64,000 nucleotides of DNA from Peribacillus faecalis. GTDB lineage: Bacteria > Bacillota > Bacilli > Bacillales > DSM-1321. Positions 7,608 through 17,421 of the stretch are shown piece by piece. The DNA lies in the NCBI RefSeq assembly GCF_014712675.1, contig NZ_JACXSI010000070.1, forward strand, positions 1 to 64,000, given 5' to 3'. The notes under the pieces were generated by a model, which saw only the letters and a program-made list of their open reading frames with translations, ran no database searches and was not told the origin of the DNA. The position numbers and the translations under genes are program-made. The number at the start of each line of letters is the position of its first letter. Position 1 is the first letter of the stretch.

Positions 7608-9152
7608 ATGGAAAGTTCATTTCTAAGTATAATTCCTCCCATCATTATTATTGCATTAGTAATTATTACGAGAAGGATCGTTCTTTCCTTAGGAATCGGC
7701 ATCATCGTGGCTGCGCTTGTCTTAAATAATGGGCAAATCAGCCAAAGCATCTCAACTGTGATAGATGCAATCGTGCATATTTTTTATAGTGATGGAGAGT
7801 GGAATAGCGGGAATTTTTATATACTCAGTTTCTTATTGTTGCTTGGAATATTAACCGGTTTAATTACCGCTCTCGGCGGAAACCGCGCATTCGGAGCATT
7901 AATCGGACGAAGAATCAAAACGAAACGCGGAGCGCAACTGATGACGGCAACATGCGGTATCAGTTTGTTTCCGGATGATGTTTTTAATATGTTTGTCACA
8001 AGCCAAATCACGACCCCGGTAATCGACCATACGAAAGTGCCGCGAACAAAGCTTGCATATATTATTCATTCAACATCCGACCCTACATGCGTATTATGTC
8101 CGTTATCAAGTTGGGGGGCATATATAATCGCGATTCTTACAAGCATTTTTACTGTACATAATATGCCTGAAAGTCCATTAGTCGCTTTCATGATAATCGC
8201 TACTACTAACTTTTACGCTATTTCAACATTATTGTTTGTTTTTTCTTCCGCATCATTTGACATAAATATCGGCAAAATGGGACAGCAATTGAACAATAAT
8301 GATGAACAGAAGGCAGAATCAGATTCAAACAGAGGAAAAGTTTCGGATTTAATTATCCCTGTTTCGATTTTGATTATTATCGCCGTTGCTATGATGGTGA
8401 TCACCGGCTACAAAAACAGCGGATCATTTAACCTTAGCCAAATTTTTTCAAATAGTGAAGTAAGTCTTTCATTAATGAGCGGAGCCTTATTTGCTTCATT
8501 AGCAGGCTTTCTGTTATTCTTTCGCCAAGTAACTGCAATGAATCAGCAACTGAACAGTTTGCCGTCTATTCTTGTCAAAGGGCTGAAAACAACTGTTCCA
8601 GCTGTTGAAATTTTAATATACGCTTGGATGCTTTCTTACTTCATAGGAGAATTAGGAACCGGAGAATACTTAGCTCATTTCATTGAACAAACAACATTAC
8701 CTGTTTCACTTCTGCCATTTATTTTATTTTTACTGACAGGTGCGATGGCCTTCTCAACAGGTACTTCCTGGGGAACATTCGCTATTATGCTTCCTATTGC
8801 TGCACAAATAGCAGTTACCAGCGATCCGTCGATTATGTTCTTCTTAATGAGCGCTGTTTTATCAGGTTCTTTATTCGGTGATCACTGTTCACCTGTATCT
8901 GATACAACAACAGTCGCTTCCGTTGCAGCAGGCTGCACACAAATTCAGCACGTCTCGACTCAATTGCCTTACGCACTCATTTGCGCAGGTATTACGGCAT
9001 GTTCATTCTTATTGCTTGGATTGACCGAAATGCGTATCGTACCATATGCATTCATTCTCATTAGCCTTGTTGTGATTGTTACGTATTTTATAAAAAAACA
9101 AAAGCAGCAACAGTATAAAAATGAACAAGAGACACTCAGCAGAGTAATATAA
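7608..9152 (+). CDS. Na+/H+ antiporter, NhaC family
   Basis: Secondary transporter predicted to exchange sodium (or an organic acid) for protons. The 514-residue protein has about 11-12 hydrophobic segments, starting with FLSIIPPIIIIALVIITRRI and ending near YAFILISLVVIVTYFIKK. NhaC-type features are GTSWGTFAIMLPIA, the GSLFGDHCSPVSDTT loop and QLPYALICAGI near the C-terminus. A hydrophilic stretch around residues 215-245 is a cytoplasmic loop. TTGGAGG precedes the ATG by 9 bases. It is a single gene with its own terminator, not part of the conserved B. subtilis order that I recall. The exact substrate cannot be told from sequence: close relatives include malate-lactate and tetracycline/Na antiporters. 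Confidence 0.85.
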   Translation: MESSFLSIIPPIIIIALVIITRRIVLSLGIGIIVAALVLNNGQISQSISTVIDAIVHIFYSDGEWNSGNFYILSFLLLLGILTGLITALGGNRAFGALIGRRIKTKRGAQLMTATCGISLFPDDVFNMFVTSQITTPVIDHTKVPRTKLAYIIHSTSDPTCVLCPLSSWGAYIIAILTSIFTVHNMPESPLVAFMIIATTNFYAISTLLFVFSSASFDINIGKMGQQLNNNDEQKAESDSNRGKVSDLIIPVSILIIIAVAMMVITGYKNSGSFNLSQIFSNSEVSLSLMSGALFASLAGFLLFFRQVTAMNQQLNSLPSILVKGLKTTVPAVEILIYAWMLSYFIGELGTGEYLAHFIEQTTLPVSLLPFILFLLTGAMAFSTGTSWGTFAIMLPIAAQIAVTSDPSIMFFLMSAVLSGSLFGDHCSPVSDTTTVASVAAGCTQIQHVSTQLPYALICAGITACSFLLLGLTEMRIVPYAFILISLVVIVTYFIKKQKQQQYKNEQETLSRVI

Positions 9153-9154
9153 AG

Positions 9155-9197
9155 CAAAAGCAATTGATTCATCTATTCCGATGAAACAATTGCTTTT
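9155..9197 (+). terminator. Terminator of the NhaC gene, overlapping the 3' end of rarD
   Basis: Stem AAAAGCAATTG/CAATTGCTTTTTT with an inner ATTCAT/ATGAA pairing. The last codons and stop of the convergent rarD gene (stop at 9173-9175) lie within it, so the two convergent genes share it. Confidence 0.85.
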
Positions 9198-10102
9198 TTA
9201 CTGTCTACCGCTTGCCTGTTTATTTTCATCTTCAATTGTGAAAATGAAAATAACAACAATGCGCTCCAAATGAAAGCATAGCTTAAGGCATGAACTTTGG
9301 TGAATACTTCGCCATAAAGCAGCACGCCTACGAGCATCGATAATGTAGGTGCTATATACTGCAGAAAGCCGAGCAGCGTAAACGGGATGCGATTAGCTCC
9401 TATTGCAAATAGCAGGAGAGGCATAGCTGTCGCAATGCCTCCGCCGATGAGGAGAAGAAGGTCAGTTGATGCAGGTATTATCATATCTCCCTTTGCAAAA
9501 GAAAAAAATAAGTAACCAATCGCAACCGGCAGCATCATTAAAGTTTCCAAAGTGAGGCCAATCGCCGCCTCAGCGCCGATCATAACTTTTACCAAACCGT
9601 AAAAAGCAAATGATAATGCCAGACCGAATGAAATCCACGGAAACTCCCCAAAATATAATGTCAAAATGAGGACTCCCACCGCCGCTAAACCAAACGATAC
9701 AACTTGAGCTTTACTTAATCTCTCTTTTAGTACAATTACTCCAAGCAGAACACTTATTAGCGGATTCATGTAATAACCTAAGCTTGTATCCAATATTCGT
9801 CCATTATTGACAGCCCATATAAAGATTCCCCAATTGGCGCTCACTAACGCTGAGGCCGCGAAAAGCGCCAGCAGCTTCTTGAAATCAGAAGCGATTTCCT
9901 TTATGTATTTCATTAGCGCAGGCAATTTCCTCGTAACGGCTAACAGCAAAATCATGAACATGCATGACCATAGCACCCGATGAATCAGTATTTCAATAGC
10001 GCTAATATGTTCAAGCTGTTTCCAATAAATCGGAACAATTCCCCAAAGCACGTAAGAAACTGCACCATAAATGATGCCCTCTTTTTCTTTGACTGCTGTC
10101 AT
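9173..10102 (-). CDS. rarD: EamA-family transporter RarD
   Basis: Ten-helix drug/metabolite transporter superfamily protein; the RarD branch was named for chloramphenicol sensitivity in Pseudomonas, and its substrate is unknown. The 309-residue length and the sequence YGAVSYVLWGIVPIYWKQL near the N-terminus are typical of RarD. So are ANWGIFIWAVNNGRILDTSLGYYMNPL in the first repeat and TALPLLLFAIGANRIPFTLLGFLQYIAPT-like sequence in the second. No operon partner. The 3' end overlaps the terminator hairpin of the convergent antiporter gene. Confidence 0.9.
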   Translation of the reverse strand: MTAVKEKEGIIYGAVSYVLWGIVPIYWKQLEHISAIEILIHRVLWSCMFMILLLAVTRKLPALMKYIKEIASDFKKLLALFAASALVSANWGIFIWAVNNGRILDTSLGYYMNPLISVLLGVIVLKERLSKAQVVSFGLAAVGVLILTLYFGEFPWISFGLALSFAFYGLVKVMIGAEAAIGLTLETLMMLPVAIGYLFFSFAKGDMIIPASTDLLLLIGGGIATAMPLLLFAIGANRIPFTLLGFLQYIAPTLSMLVGVLLYGEVFTKVHALSYAFIWSALLLFSFSQLKMKINRQAVDSKKAIVSSE

Positions 10103-10230
10103 GTCACTAGCCCCATTCCCCCATGAATATTATTCATCATTATACTATATTTCTTTAACAAAATTATACAAAGATTCGCATTGTCCACGTATATAAGAAG
10201 TACATTATTGGCTATTATATAGATGTCAAA

Positions 10231-10262
10231 AAGAGGCTGCCGAAAGATTCGGACAGCCTCTG
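10231..10262 (-). terminator. Terminator of the SASP gene
   Basis: Minus-strand hairpin AGAGGCTGTCCGA/TTCGGCAGCCTCT followed by a short T-run, about 20 bases after the SASP stop codon. Confidence 0.9.
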
Positions 10263-10279
10263 TAGCCATATTTATGAAA

Positions 10280-10483
10280 TTATTTTTGGTATCCGCCTAA
10301 TTGTTGTTCAGCCATTTGCACTAAACGTTTTGTAATTTCGCCTCCAACTGAACCGTTAGCACGAGCTGTAGCATCCGGCCCAAGTTGTACACCAAATTCA
10401 GAAGCGATTTCATATTTCATTGAGTCTAGAGCGCTTTGTACGCCTGGTACAAGCAATTGATTTGAGCTGCTGTTGTTTGACAT
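10280..10483 (-). CDS. Alpha/beta-type small acid-soluble spore protein
   Basis: DNA-binding protein that coats and protects spore DNA and is cleaved at germination by the GPR protease. The 67-residue protein has the two signature blocks: [20 protein letters not shown], which contains the GPR cleavage region EIASEFG, and [20 protein letters not shown]. The start is the ATG of MSNNSS after a near-perfect AAGGAGGTG; a longer in-frame extension upstream is not used. It is monocistronic with its own terminator. A sigma-G promoter is expected from family knowledge, but I could not assign one with correct spacing. Confidence 0.96.
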   Translation of the reverse strand: MSNNSSSNQLLVPGVQSALDSMKYEIASEFGVQLGPDATARANGSVGGEITKRLVQMAEQQLGGYQK

Positions 10484-10583
10484 GTGTTTTTCACCTCCTT
10501 GTGAGTATAGATTGTGTAAAAACACATGCCCGTATACAAACAGCACTATGGTAATTAATCACAAATTAGGGAGGGTACTTTTA

Positions 10584-11798
10584 CTAGAACAACTCTTGCT
10601 CGATATCCTTTTTGCCCGCGAAATCTCCTGGACGGATATGGACTGTTTCGATATTTTTGATTGCCTGTTCTACTAGTTCATCGAATTCAACAAAACTTTC
10701 ATAATGATTCACTTTTTCACGGCGAGGCATTGTTTTAGGATTTACCGGTGTAAAGACCGTACAGCAATCCTCAAAAGGCCGACTTGAAATATCAAATGTA
10801 TCAATTTCCTGAGCGATTGCGATAATTTCATTTTTATCCATCGTAATCAGCGGTCTGATAATCGGGAAATTCGTTACTTCATTGATGGCATTCATGCTGT
10901 ACAATGTTTGGCTGGCAACTTGACCAAGACTTTCACCCGTAATAATCGCCAATCCGTTCTTTTCTTTTGTAATACCTTCTGCGATACGAAGCATTAATCT
11001 TCTAGTCGTTGTCATTGAGTAGCTTTCAGGAATCTGCAGTTGAATCTGTTTCTGAATGTCAGTGAATGGAACAACATGGACTACCATGTGACCGCTTGTT
11101 TCAGAAAGCACGCGTGCAAGATCAAGCACTTTTTGTTTAGATCGCTCACTTGTAAATGGAGGGCTATAGAAATGAATGCACTCCACTTCAATCCCGCGTT
11201 TCATAGACAAGAAACCGGCAACCGGGCTGTCAATGCCTCCTGAAAGCATCAGCATCGCTTTACCGCTTGAATTCAACGGTAATCCGCCGGCACCAAGAAT
11301 AACTTCACCTGTCAGATATACAGCTTCTTTTCGAATTTCAACAATTAAGTTTAAATCAGGATTTTTTACGTTTACACTCAGTTCGCCGTCTTTATGGAAT
11401 AAGATGTGGCCGCCGATTGCATGGTTGATTTCATTCGTGTCCATATGAAATGTTTTATCTGCTCGTTTCGTCGTCACTTTAAACGTATGGATTTCCCTTG
11501 TCAGATTGTTCACGTATTGCAGAGCTGCTTCCTTCATTACGTCAACATCCTTATCGACTTTCATAACAGGACTTAGAGATTGAATGCCGAATACCTTTTT
11601 CAGTTTTTCACAAACCGCTTTATAATCGATACCATTTAAATGGACATACATTCGGTCGCGAGATGCCTCAATTTCCAGACCATCAAAGCCGCTTAATACA
11701 TTTTTTACACTCTTTCTTAATTTACCGACAAACACTTTGCGGTTTTTTCCTTTTGTAGAAAGTTCGCCATACCGAACCATAATTTGATCATATTTCAT
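10584..11798 (-). CDS. thiI: tRNA 4-thiouridine synthase (sulfurtransferase) ThiI
   Basis: Adenylates U8 of tRNA and transfers sulfur to give s4U; in some bacteria it also supports thiazole synthesis. Domains in order: ferredoxin-like/THUMP region (about residues 1-165) and a PP-loop ATP pyrophosphatase domain with SGGIDSP at 186-192. At 404 residues it lacks the C-terminal rhodanese domain of E. coli ThiI, as is normal in Bacilli, where the partner cysteine desulfurase delivers persulfide directly. That partner is the adjacent gene, 5 bases upstream. ATGAGGTAACTAAA precedes the ATG. Confidence 0.97.
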   Translation of the reverse strand: MKYDQIMVRYGELSTKGKNRKVFVGKLRKSVKNVLSGFDGLEIEASRDRMYVHLNGIDYKAVCEKLKKVFGIQSLSPVMKVDKDVDVMKEAALQYVNNLTREIHTFKVTTKRADKTFHMDTNEINHAIGGHILFHKDGELSVNVKNPDLNLIVEIRKEAVYLTGEVILGAGGLPLNSSGKAMLMLSGGIDSPVAGFLSMKRGIEVECIHFYSPPFTSERSKQKVLDLARVLSETSGHMVVHVVPFTDIQKQIQLQIPESYSMTTTRRLMLRIAEGITKEKNGLAIITGESLGQVASQTLYSMNAINEVTNFPIIRPLITMDKNEIIAIAQEIDTFDISSRPFEDCCTVFTPVNPKTMPRREKVNHYESFVEFDELVEQAIKNIETVHIRPGDFAGKKDIEQELF

Positions 11799-11803
11799 TT
11801 TAG

Positions 11804-12946
11804 TTACCTCATGACTTCTTTTAATTTTTCAAGTACTGCCTTTAGGCCGGCAGTGAACTGCTTCGCTTCTTCCATCGTATTCTCATAAGAAAGGCTGATG
11901 CGAATGCTGCTGATCGCTCGTTCCTTATCATCTGTCATCATTAAGATTGTATCACTAAAAGACTTTTGTTTTGATGAACAAGCACTCGTTGTCGACACGT
12001 AAATTTGCCGATCCTCGAGGGCATGCACCAAAACTTCCGACTTCACTTTCGGTACTGAGAAATTTAAAATATGTGGCGCACAGTGATTTTCAGGTGAGTT
12101 AATAACCACACCATCTATTTTCTTCAGTTCTGAACGAAGAAATGCTTGTATTTGTGCCAACCTTCCATCATTTTGTTGCATTGCTTCAAATGACATTCTC
12201 AATGCCTTGGCACAAGAAACAGCACCTGCAACGTTTTCCGTACCGCTTCTTAAGCGTCGTTCTTGGTTCCCCCCGGAAAAGAGAGGCGATAAACGGATAC
12301 CCTCACGGACATACAATAAGCCTGTCCCTTTCAAGCCATGAAATTTATGAGCAGAAAGCGAGCATAAATCAATACCACTTTCCTTTATTCGCAAATCTAC
12401 TTTATTAATACCTTGGACATAGTCCACATGGAAAAATATTTTATCTTTTTTCTTTAAAAATGCGCCAATCTCTTCAATCGGTTGAATCGTGCCTATTTCG
12501 TTGTTCACCTGCATAATCGAAACTAAAATCGTATCAGGACGAACAGCCTGAATGACATCCTTTGCCGAAACCCGGCCTTCAGCATCAACCGGCACATACG
12601 TAACATCAAATCCAAAACTTTCAAGCTGCTTGCACGGCTCCAAAACAGAAGCATGTTCAATTGCAGAAGTGATAATGTGCTTGCCCCGTGATTGAAAGGC
12701 CATTGACACTCCTTTAATAGCGATATTATTCCCTTCGGTACCTCCCGAAGTAAAATAAATTTCCTGTTCTTTCACTTGCAGAAGACCAGCCGCTTGCTTA
12801 CGAGCCTGGGAAAGCAAATTTTCAGAAGTTGCACCTAACCCGTGCAAAGAAGATGGATTTCCAAAATATTTTGTCGATACTGTGACAAACGAATCGACAA
12901 CTTCTTTATAAGGTTTTGTTGTACTGCTATTATCAAAATAAATCAT
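11804..12946 (-). CDS. nifZ: Cysteine desulfurase dedicated to ThiI (NifZ/IscS-like)
   Basis: PLP enzyme that removes sulfur from cysteine as an enzyme-bound persulfide. The 380-residue fold type I aminotransferase has the PLP lysine Lys201 in LSAHKFHGLKG and the PLP-stacking histidine in SAIEHASV. The catalytic cysteine is Cys323 in STTSACSSKQ, on a short loop as in group II NifS-like enzymes that do not serve the Suf pathway. It lies 5 bases upstream of thiI. In B. subtilis this pair alone is enough for s4U formation, so the same division of labour is inferred here. Confidence 0.95.
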   Translation of the reverse strand: MIYFDNSSTTKPYKEVVDSFVTVSTKYFGNPSSLHGLGATSENLLSQARKQAAGLLQVKEQEIYFTSGGTEGNNIAIKGVSMAFQSRGKHIITSAIEHASVLEPCKQLESFGFDVTYVPVDAEGRVSAKDVIQAVRPDTILVSIMQVNNEIGTIQPIEEIGAFLKKKDKIFFHVDYVQGINKVDLRIKESGIDLCSLSAHKFHGLKGTGLLYVREGIRLSPLFSGGNQERRLRSGTENVAGAVSCAKALRMSFEAMQQNDGRLAQIQAFLRSELKKIDGVVINSPENHCAPHILNFSVPKVKSEVLVHALEDRQIYVSTTSACSSKQKSFSDTILMMTDDKERAISSIRISLSYENTMEEAKQFTAGLKAVLEKLKEVMR

Positions 12947-13170
12947 TCGTTTACACCGTCCATTTCCCGCTTATGCAAATCTTAATTATAACATATTTAT
13001 CTGAAAATGAAGACTTACTTATATTTCCAACACATTTATATCATTTTTTTCACAAAAATCTTCACCCATATGTAATAATATGTTCATGTGAATCCGTGAG
13101 CGTTTATTGTAATGTACTATATTATTATCAATTGACAAACTATTTAGTTTTCGGACACTCTAATCGTTAT

Positions 13171-13185
13171 AAAATTCAGATATTT
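13171..13185 (+). promoter_or_regulatory. Possible CodY box upstream of brnQ
   Basis: AAAATTCAGATATTT agrees with the consensus AATTTTCWGAAAATT at 11 of 15 positions and lies 24 bases before the brnQ start. CodY repression of branched-chain amino acid permeases is known in B. subtilis. In AT-rich DNA a match of this quality is only suggestive. Confidence 0.3.
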
Positions 13186-13208
13186 CTTACATCAGGAGGT
13201 TCTACATC

Positions 13209-14555
13209 ATGAATAATGAGTTATCTAACAAACAGGTTCTCTCCATCGGTTTGATGCTCTTCGCATTATTCCTCGGTGCAGGAAACATTATTTTCCCTCC
13301 ATTCCTCGGACAACAAGCAGGGACGAATATATGGATTGCAGTAGCAGGCTTTTTAGTGACAGGTGTCGGTCTGCCGTTGCTATCTGTTATCGCTATTGGC
13401 CGAGCAGGGAATCTGCAAAATTTAGCAAGTCGCGTTCATCCGGCTTTTGGCATCGCTTTTACTATTATCATTTACTTAGCGATCGGACCGTTATTCGGAA
13501 TACCAAGAACTGCAACTGTTACTTATGAAGTTGGGGTCTTGCCTTTTCTGAGTGAATCTGCAAGTCAATCAACTTTATCTTTATTTATATTGACAGTCGT
13601 GTTTTTCTCGCTTTCCGTTTGGCTTTCACTGAATCCGTCAAAAATGGTGCACCGAATCGGAACCATTATCACACCGGTATTACTCGTTATACTTTCTATT
13701 TTGGCTATTAAGAGCATTATTACTCCAATCGGCTCTATCTCTAGCCCAGCTGAAGATTATGTAACCAATTCGTTCTTTAACGGCTTTATTGAAGGATATT
13801 TAACAATGGACACTATCGGCGGTCTTGCTTTTGGCATTGTCATCATCGCTGCACTGAAAGACCTGGGCGTTACCAATAAAAAGACAATTACAAATGTTGT
13901 CGGAAAAGCAGGCCTCATTGCTGCTATAGGTTTAGCGCTCGTCTACTTGGCGCTCACTTACATCGGAGCAACGAGCGTTAATGAAATCGGCTTCCTTGAT
14001 AATGGAGCAGCCGTTATTACAGCTTCAACTAAAGTATTATTCGGCCATCTAGGCTCGATTATTTTAGCAATAGCAATTACACTGGCATGTTTGACGACTT
14101 CTGTCGGGTTAATCACATCATGTGCGCATTTCTTCTCTGCACAGGTGCCTGCATTATCGTATAAGATGATCGTCTATGTTTTAGCGATTTTCAGTACTGT
14201 CATTGCAAATGTCGGATTGTCTACTTTAATTTCGTTTTCACTGCCAATCTTAAGTTTCATATACCCATTAGCTATCATGCTGATATTATTATCTTTCTTG
14301 CACAAGTATTTCAAAGGCTTTTCAGCTGTTTACATGGGCGGCATGATCGCTACAGGAATCATCAGCTTATGTGATGCTCTAATATCAGCTGGCATTAACT
14401 TAGGCGCAATCGGAAATTTCGTTTCATCCTTGCCTTTATCTTCCCAAGGAATTGGTTGGCTAATCCCCGGAATCATCGGCTGTTTAATAGGATACGGAAT
14501 TGCCATCATCTTCGGCATGGAACATAACACTGAATCCAATGTAATCCCGGATTAG
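13209..14555 (+). CDS. brnQ: Branched-chain amino acid:Na+ symporter (LIVCS family)
   Basis: Imports isoleucine, leucine and valine with sodium. The 448-residue, 12-helix protein begins with the family signature: GLMLFALFLGAGNIIFPPFLGQQAG. IGPLFGIPRTATVTYEVG follows, then TCLTTSVGLITSCAHFF in the second half. AGGAGGTTCTACATC precedes the ATG. Single gene with an excellent terminator. B. subtilis has braB at this same position between nifZ and ezrA, so it is the positional counterpart (BraB/BrnQ). Confidence 0.93.
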   Translation: MNNELSNKQVLSIGLMLFALFLGAGNIIFPPFLGQQAGTNIWIAVAGFLVTGVGLPLLSVIAIGRAGNLQNLASRVHPAFGIAFTIIIYLAIGPLFGIPRTATVTYEVGVLPFLSESASQSTLSLFILTVVFFSLSVWLSLNPSKMVHRIGTIITPVLLVILSILAIKSIITPIGSISSPAEDYVTNSFFNGFIEGYLTMDTIGGLAFGIVIIAALKDLGVTNKKTITNVVGKAGLIAAIGLALVYLALTYIGATSVNEIGFLDNGAAVITASTKVLFGHLGSIILAIAITLACLTTSVGLITSCAHFFSAQVPALSYKMIVYVLAIFSTVIANVGLSTLISFSLPILSFIYPLAIMLILLSFLHKYFKGFSAVYMGGMIATGIISLCDALISAGINLGAIGNFVSSLPLSSQGIGWLIPGIIGCLIGYGIAIIFGMEHNTESNVIPD

Positions 14556-14592
14556 AACTCAAAAACCACCCAAATCGGGTGGTTTTTGAGTT
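14556..14592 (+). terminator. Terminator of brnQ
   Basis: Perfect stem AACTCAAAAACCACCC/GGGTGGTTTTTGAGTT directly after the brnQ stop. It is symmetrical, so it can also work in reverse. Confidence 0.95.
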
Positions 14593-14612
14593 GTTATTTA
14601 AGTTATTAAAAA

Positions 14613-14640
14613 AGCTCGGCAGGTTTATACCCGCCGAGCC
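14613..14640 (-). terminator. Terminator of ezrA
   Basis: Minus-strand stem GCTCGGC/GCCGAGC followed by six T residues, about 15 bases after the ezrA stop. Confidence 0.9.
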
Positions 14641-14655
14641 GTTCATTAGTCTTTG

Positions 14656-16347
14656 TTACTCCTCAAACTCTAGCTTAATTTGCATAGCTTGAATGCTTCC
14701 CGGTTCAACCTTCTCAAGAACAGTTGCCGCAGTTTCCAGAGCTGATTCATATTCAAAATTTCTAAAGTCATTTTCCGCAGTCAGCAGCGCTTCCAGAATA
14801 CCGGCATTGCGGCTGCGATAGCGGTTCGTATATTGAATGACCTTTTCTGCTAAAAGCATCGTTTCTATTAACTCTTTCACAGTTTCAATATATTGATCGA
14901 CCATCGAAACTGCTTTTTCTAAAAATATAATTACTGACGCCATATCAAGCGGAGTTTCATTCAATTTCAATTCAACGTCTTCAATCGCTTCATTAGTCTT
15001 TTCCAAATGTGCTTTTATATGTTCTGGCACTCCCGGCACATTATGCTTACTGAACCATTTAATACTTTGGTTCAGCTTCATCCGCAATTCTTTAATAGCT
15101 TCTTTCGCTTCCAGTTCATCCTTGCGCAAATCACCAATTTTTTGAATAAACGCGTCCTGTTCACTTTTGACCGCCTCAAGCGATTTCTCCAATTCCTTCA
15201 TGTCATCTGCAAGAATGGAAGCACCTAAAGTATTCTCATCAATTTTCATGCGGATTTGTTCATATTGCTTACTGATTGTCGATATTTGTTTTTCAAATTT
15301 CTTCTGCAGTTTTACGTCTTCTTCGGATAGATGATAACTTGCTTGAATAGAAATTAAATCAACTTTTAGTCTATTATTGTTAAAAGTCACTTCCGATACT
15401 CGATCCATTACAACATCCCGTTGCTTAAAAATATATTGCTTGGAAGCAGCTTCTTTTTCAAATAACTCATACAAGTGATTAATTTGGTCTTTTACGTCAT
15501 CAAGACCTTTTTGCACCTCTTCAATTTCAGCTTTTTCAATGTTTTCAACATATTCTTGAAGCGTTTTTTCAATAGATACCATCTGGCTGGCAAGATCAAT
15601 GTGATCCAATACATAACCGCTCTCTACCATCTCCAGATAACCATTTCGTAAATCTGTTAATTCCCCAGGCAAATATGATTGGCATTCTACAAATAAATCC
15701 GGAATACATTTCATCTTTTCCTCGAAGTCTTTCATACTCGCTCTTATTTTCAATACCAATTCTCTGGCATGTAAATAGTTGCCGTTCTCTGTCGCCTCTT
15801 CAAATGATGAGAAGATAGCGACAACCTCTTCTAATTGACGTTCTAAATGATTTGCCGCTTTACCGTAAGCATGCCTGTGAGCTAATAGCTGTTTCTTCGC
15901 AATTCGGTAGCTTTCCTTAAAATCTTCCATTTCAATTCGGTTTTTCTCTTCACTTCCGACAAGCTCGTTTAGCTCATCAATGATGCATTGTATTTTATTC
16001 TCGATTTCCTTCAGTTTATCGGAAATACTTTTTTGAATAGCTTTCGATTGAGAAAAACGGTATTTATCTATGCACTCTTCTGCATCGAATAACAACTCTT
16101 CTACCCCTGGCAGATCGATTGTAATGACTTCATCCCATTCATCGCGCCACTTTTCGAACATTTCCTCTGTCTCGCCTGTCATATTGAGCTGTTTCACCTT
16201 TGAAAGTTCTTCTAAAACAGGACGATTCACAATCTGTAACTTCCACTCTTCTAACCGATCAATATCTGTGTATTTCTTCTTTTTGAAAAAGTAGCCCATT
16301 ACAATTCCAGCTAGAATTACTACAAATAAGCCAATGACAATTTCCAT
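14656..16347 (-). CDS. ezrA: Septation ring formation regulator EzrA
   Basis: Negative regulator of FtsZ ring assembly at the poles and part of the mid-cell divisome. The topology is typical: a single N-terminal membrane anchor (residues 2-21, EIVIGLFVVILAGIVMGYFF) with a very short outside end. About 540 residues of spectrin-like coiled coil follow, rich in E, K and L heptads. The C-terminal block NRYRSRNAGILEALLTAEND contains the conserved EzrA patch (QNR-like). Length 563 matches the family (about 560-570). It is monocistronic and divergent from hisJ, as in B. subtilis. Confidence 0.96.
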   Translation of the reverse strand: MEIVIGLFVVILAGIVMGYFFKKKKYTDIDRLEEWKLQIVNRPVLEELSKVKQLNMTGETEEMFEKWRDEWDEVITIDLPGVEELLFDAEECIDKYRFSQSKAIQKSISDKLKEIENKIQCIIDELNELVGSEEKNRIEMEDFKESYRIAKKQLLAHRHAYGKAANHLERQLEEVVAIFSSFEEATENGNYLHARELVLKIRASMKDFEEKMKCIPDLFVECQSYLPGELTDLRNGYLEMVESGYVLDHIDLASQMVSIEKTLQEYVENIEKAEIEEVQKGLDDVKDQINHLYELFEKEAASKQYIFKQRDVVMDRVSEVTFNNNRLKVDLISIQASYHLSEEDVKLQKKFEKQISTISKQYEQIRMKIDENTLGASILADDMKELEKSLEAVKSEQDAFIQKIGDLRKDELEAKEAIKELRMKLNQSIKWFSKHNVPGVPEHIKAHLEKTNEAIEDVELKLNETPLDMASVIIFLEKAVSMVDQYIETVKELIETMLLAEKVIQYTNRYRSRNAGILEALLTAENDFRNFEYESALETAATVLEKVEPGSIQAMQIKLEFEE

Positions 16348-16599
16348 TAATTAAAGCCCCCTGTACCTATATGTATCTATCCGTTTAATCTATATATGAA
16401 CATTTAAAAATTATAAAGAATGGTTTATTTATAAATTTCGCCAATAATATACAAAAAACCCTTTTTTTCTTTTCAAAAAAACTGTTAATCTACGCTTTTT
16501 ATTGATTTTATGATACCATGTATACAAACTTTTTTGCGCAGTTATTTACATTTTTCTAAAAAAATATATTCAAAAAGCTATTTGAAGGAGGAGTGAATT

Positions 16600-17421
16600 T
16601 TGATTGCAGATGGTCACGTCCATACTCCATTTTGCCCGCACGGTACCGCCGACTCATTTGACACCTATATCAATTGGGCAATTAAGCACAAATTAGAGGA
16701 GATATCATTTACCGAGCATGCCCCGTTACCAAAAGGTTTTACCGATACCGCTCCTACAAAGGACAGTGCGATGTCAACGAGTCAGTTGTCTGAATATATT
16801 GATAAGTTGTGGATTTTAAAAGAAAAATATAAACAAAGCATCAAAATCAACATCGGTTTGGAAATTGACTATCTCACCGGATACGAACAGGAAATTACCG
16901 ATTTCCTTAACGAAATCGGTCCTCAGTTGGATGACAGTATATTATCTGTACATTTCATAAAACTGAACAGCGAATATTATTGCATCGATTACAGCTCAGA
17001 TTATTTCGGCACCATTGCCCAAGTCGCTGGCTCTATTGACCGGGTATATGACCGCTACTACGACACATTAAAAAAAGCCATTCTTTCTGATTTAGGCAAA
17101 TTTAAGCCTAAAAGAATCGGCCATCTTTCTTTAGCACGCAAATTCCAGCTCAAATATCCCGCTGTCAATGACTTCAATGAAACAGAGACTGAGCTGTTGC
17201 ATTTGATAAAAAAACAAAATCTGGCACTCGATTATAACGGTGCCGGTGTCAATAAAGAATACTACAGACAACCTTATCCTTCTGCAGAACTTATTGAACA
17301 AGCAATCGCTCTTAAAATACCGCTTGTTTACGGAAGTGATGCCCACCAGGCAAAAGATTTGGGGCAAGGATTTAAGCAGCTTCATCCGAAAGCTGTTTTA
17401 GTTAAACCGTCACAGTTGTAA
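16600..17421 (+). CDS. hisJ: Histidinol-phosphatase, PHP family
   Basis: Hydrolyses L-histidinol phosphate to histidinol, the eighth step of histidine synthesis; cytoplasmic, with a trinuclear metal site. The PHP motifs are present: DGHVHTPFCPHG (residues 4-15), FTEHAPLPK (37-45), IGLEIDYL (85-92), the VHFI block and GSDAHQ near the C-terminus. 273 residues is the usual length. The start is a TTG 8 bases after GAAGGAGGAG. No other his genes are near, as in B. subtilis, where hisJ also sits alone next to ezrA. Its stop codon is followed directly by an R1 repeat. Confidence 0.93.
   Translation: MIADGHVHTPFCPHGTADSFDTYINWAIKHKLEEISFTEHAPLPKGFTDTAPTKDSAMSTSQLSEYIDKLWILKEKYKQSIKINIGLEIDYLTGYEQEITDFLNEIGPQLDDSILSVHFIKLNSEYYCIDYSSDYFGTIAQVAGSIDRVYDRYYDTLKKAILSDLGKFKPKRIGHLSLARKFQLKYPAVNDFNETETELLHLIKKQNLALDYNGAGVNKEYYRQPYPSAELIEQAIALKIPLVYGSDAHQAKDLGQGFKQLHPKAVLVKPSQL

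Noticed and set aside
10484-10583. Sigma-G promoter of the SASP gene
   Set aside because: TGTATA and CTATACT are present but 22 bases apart, too far for sigma-G, so no promoter is annotated.
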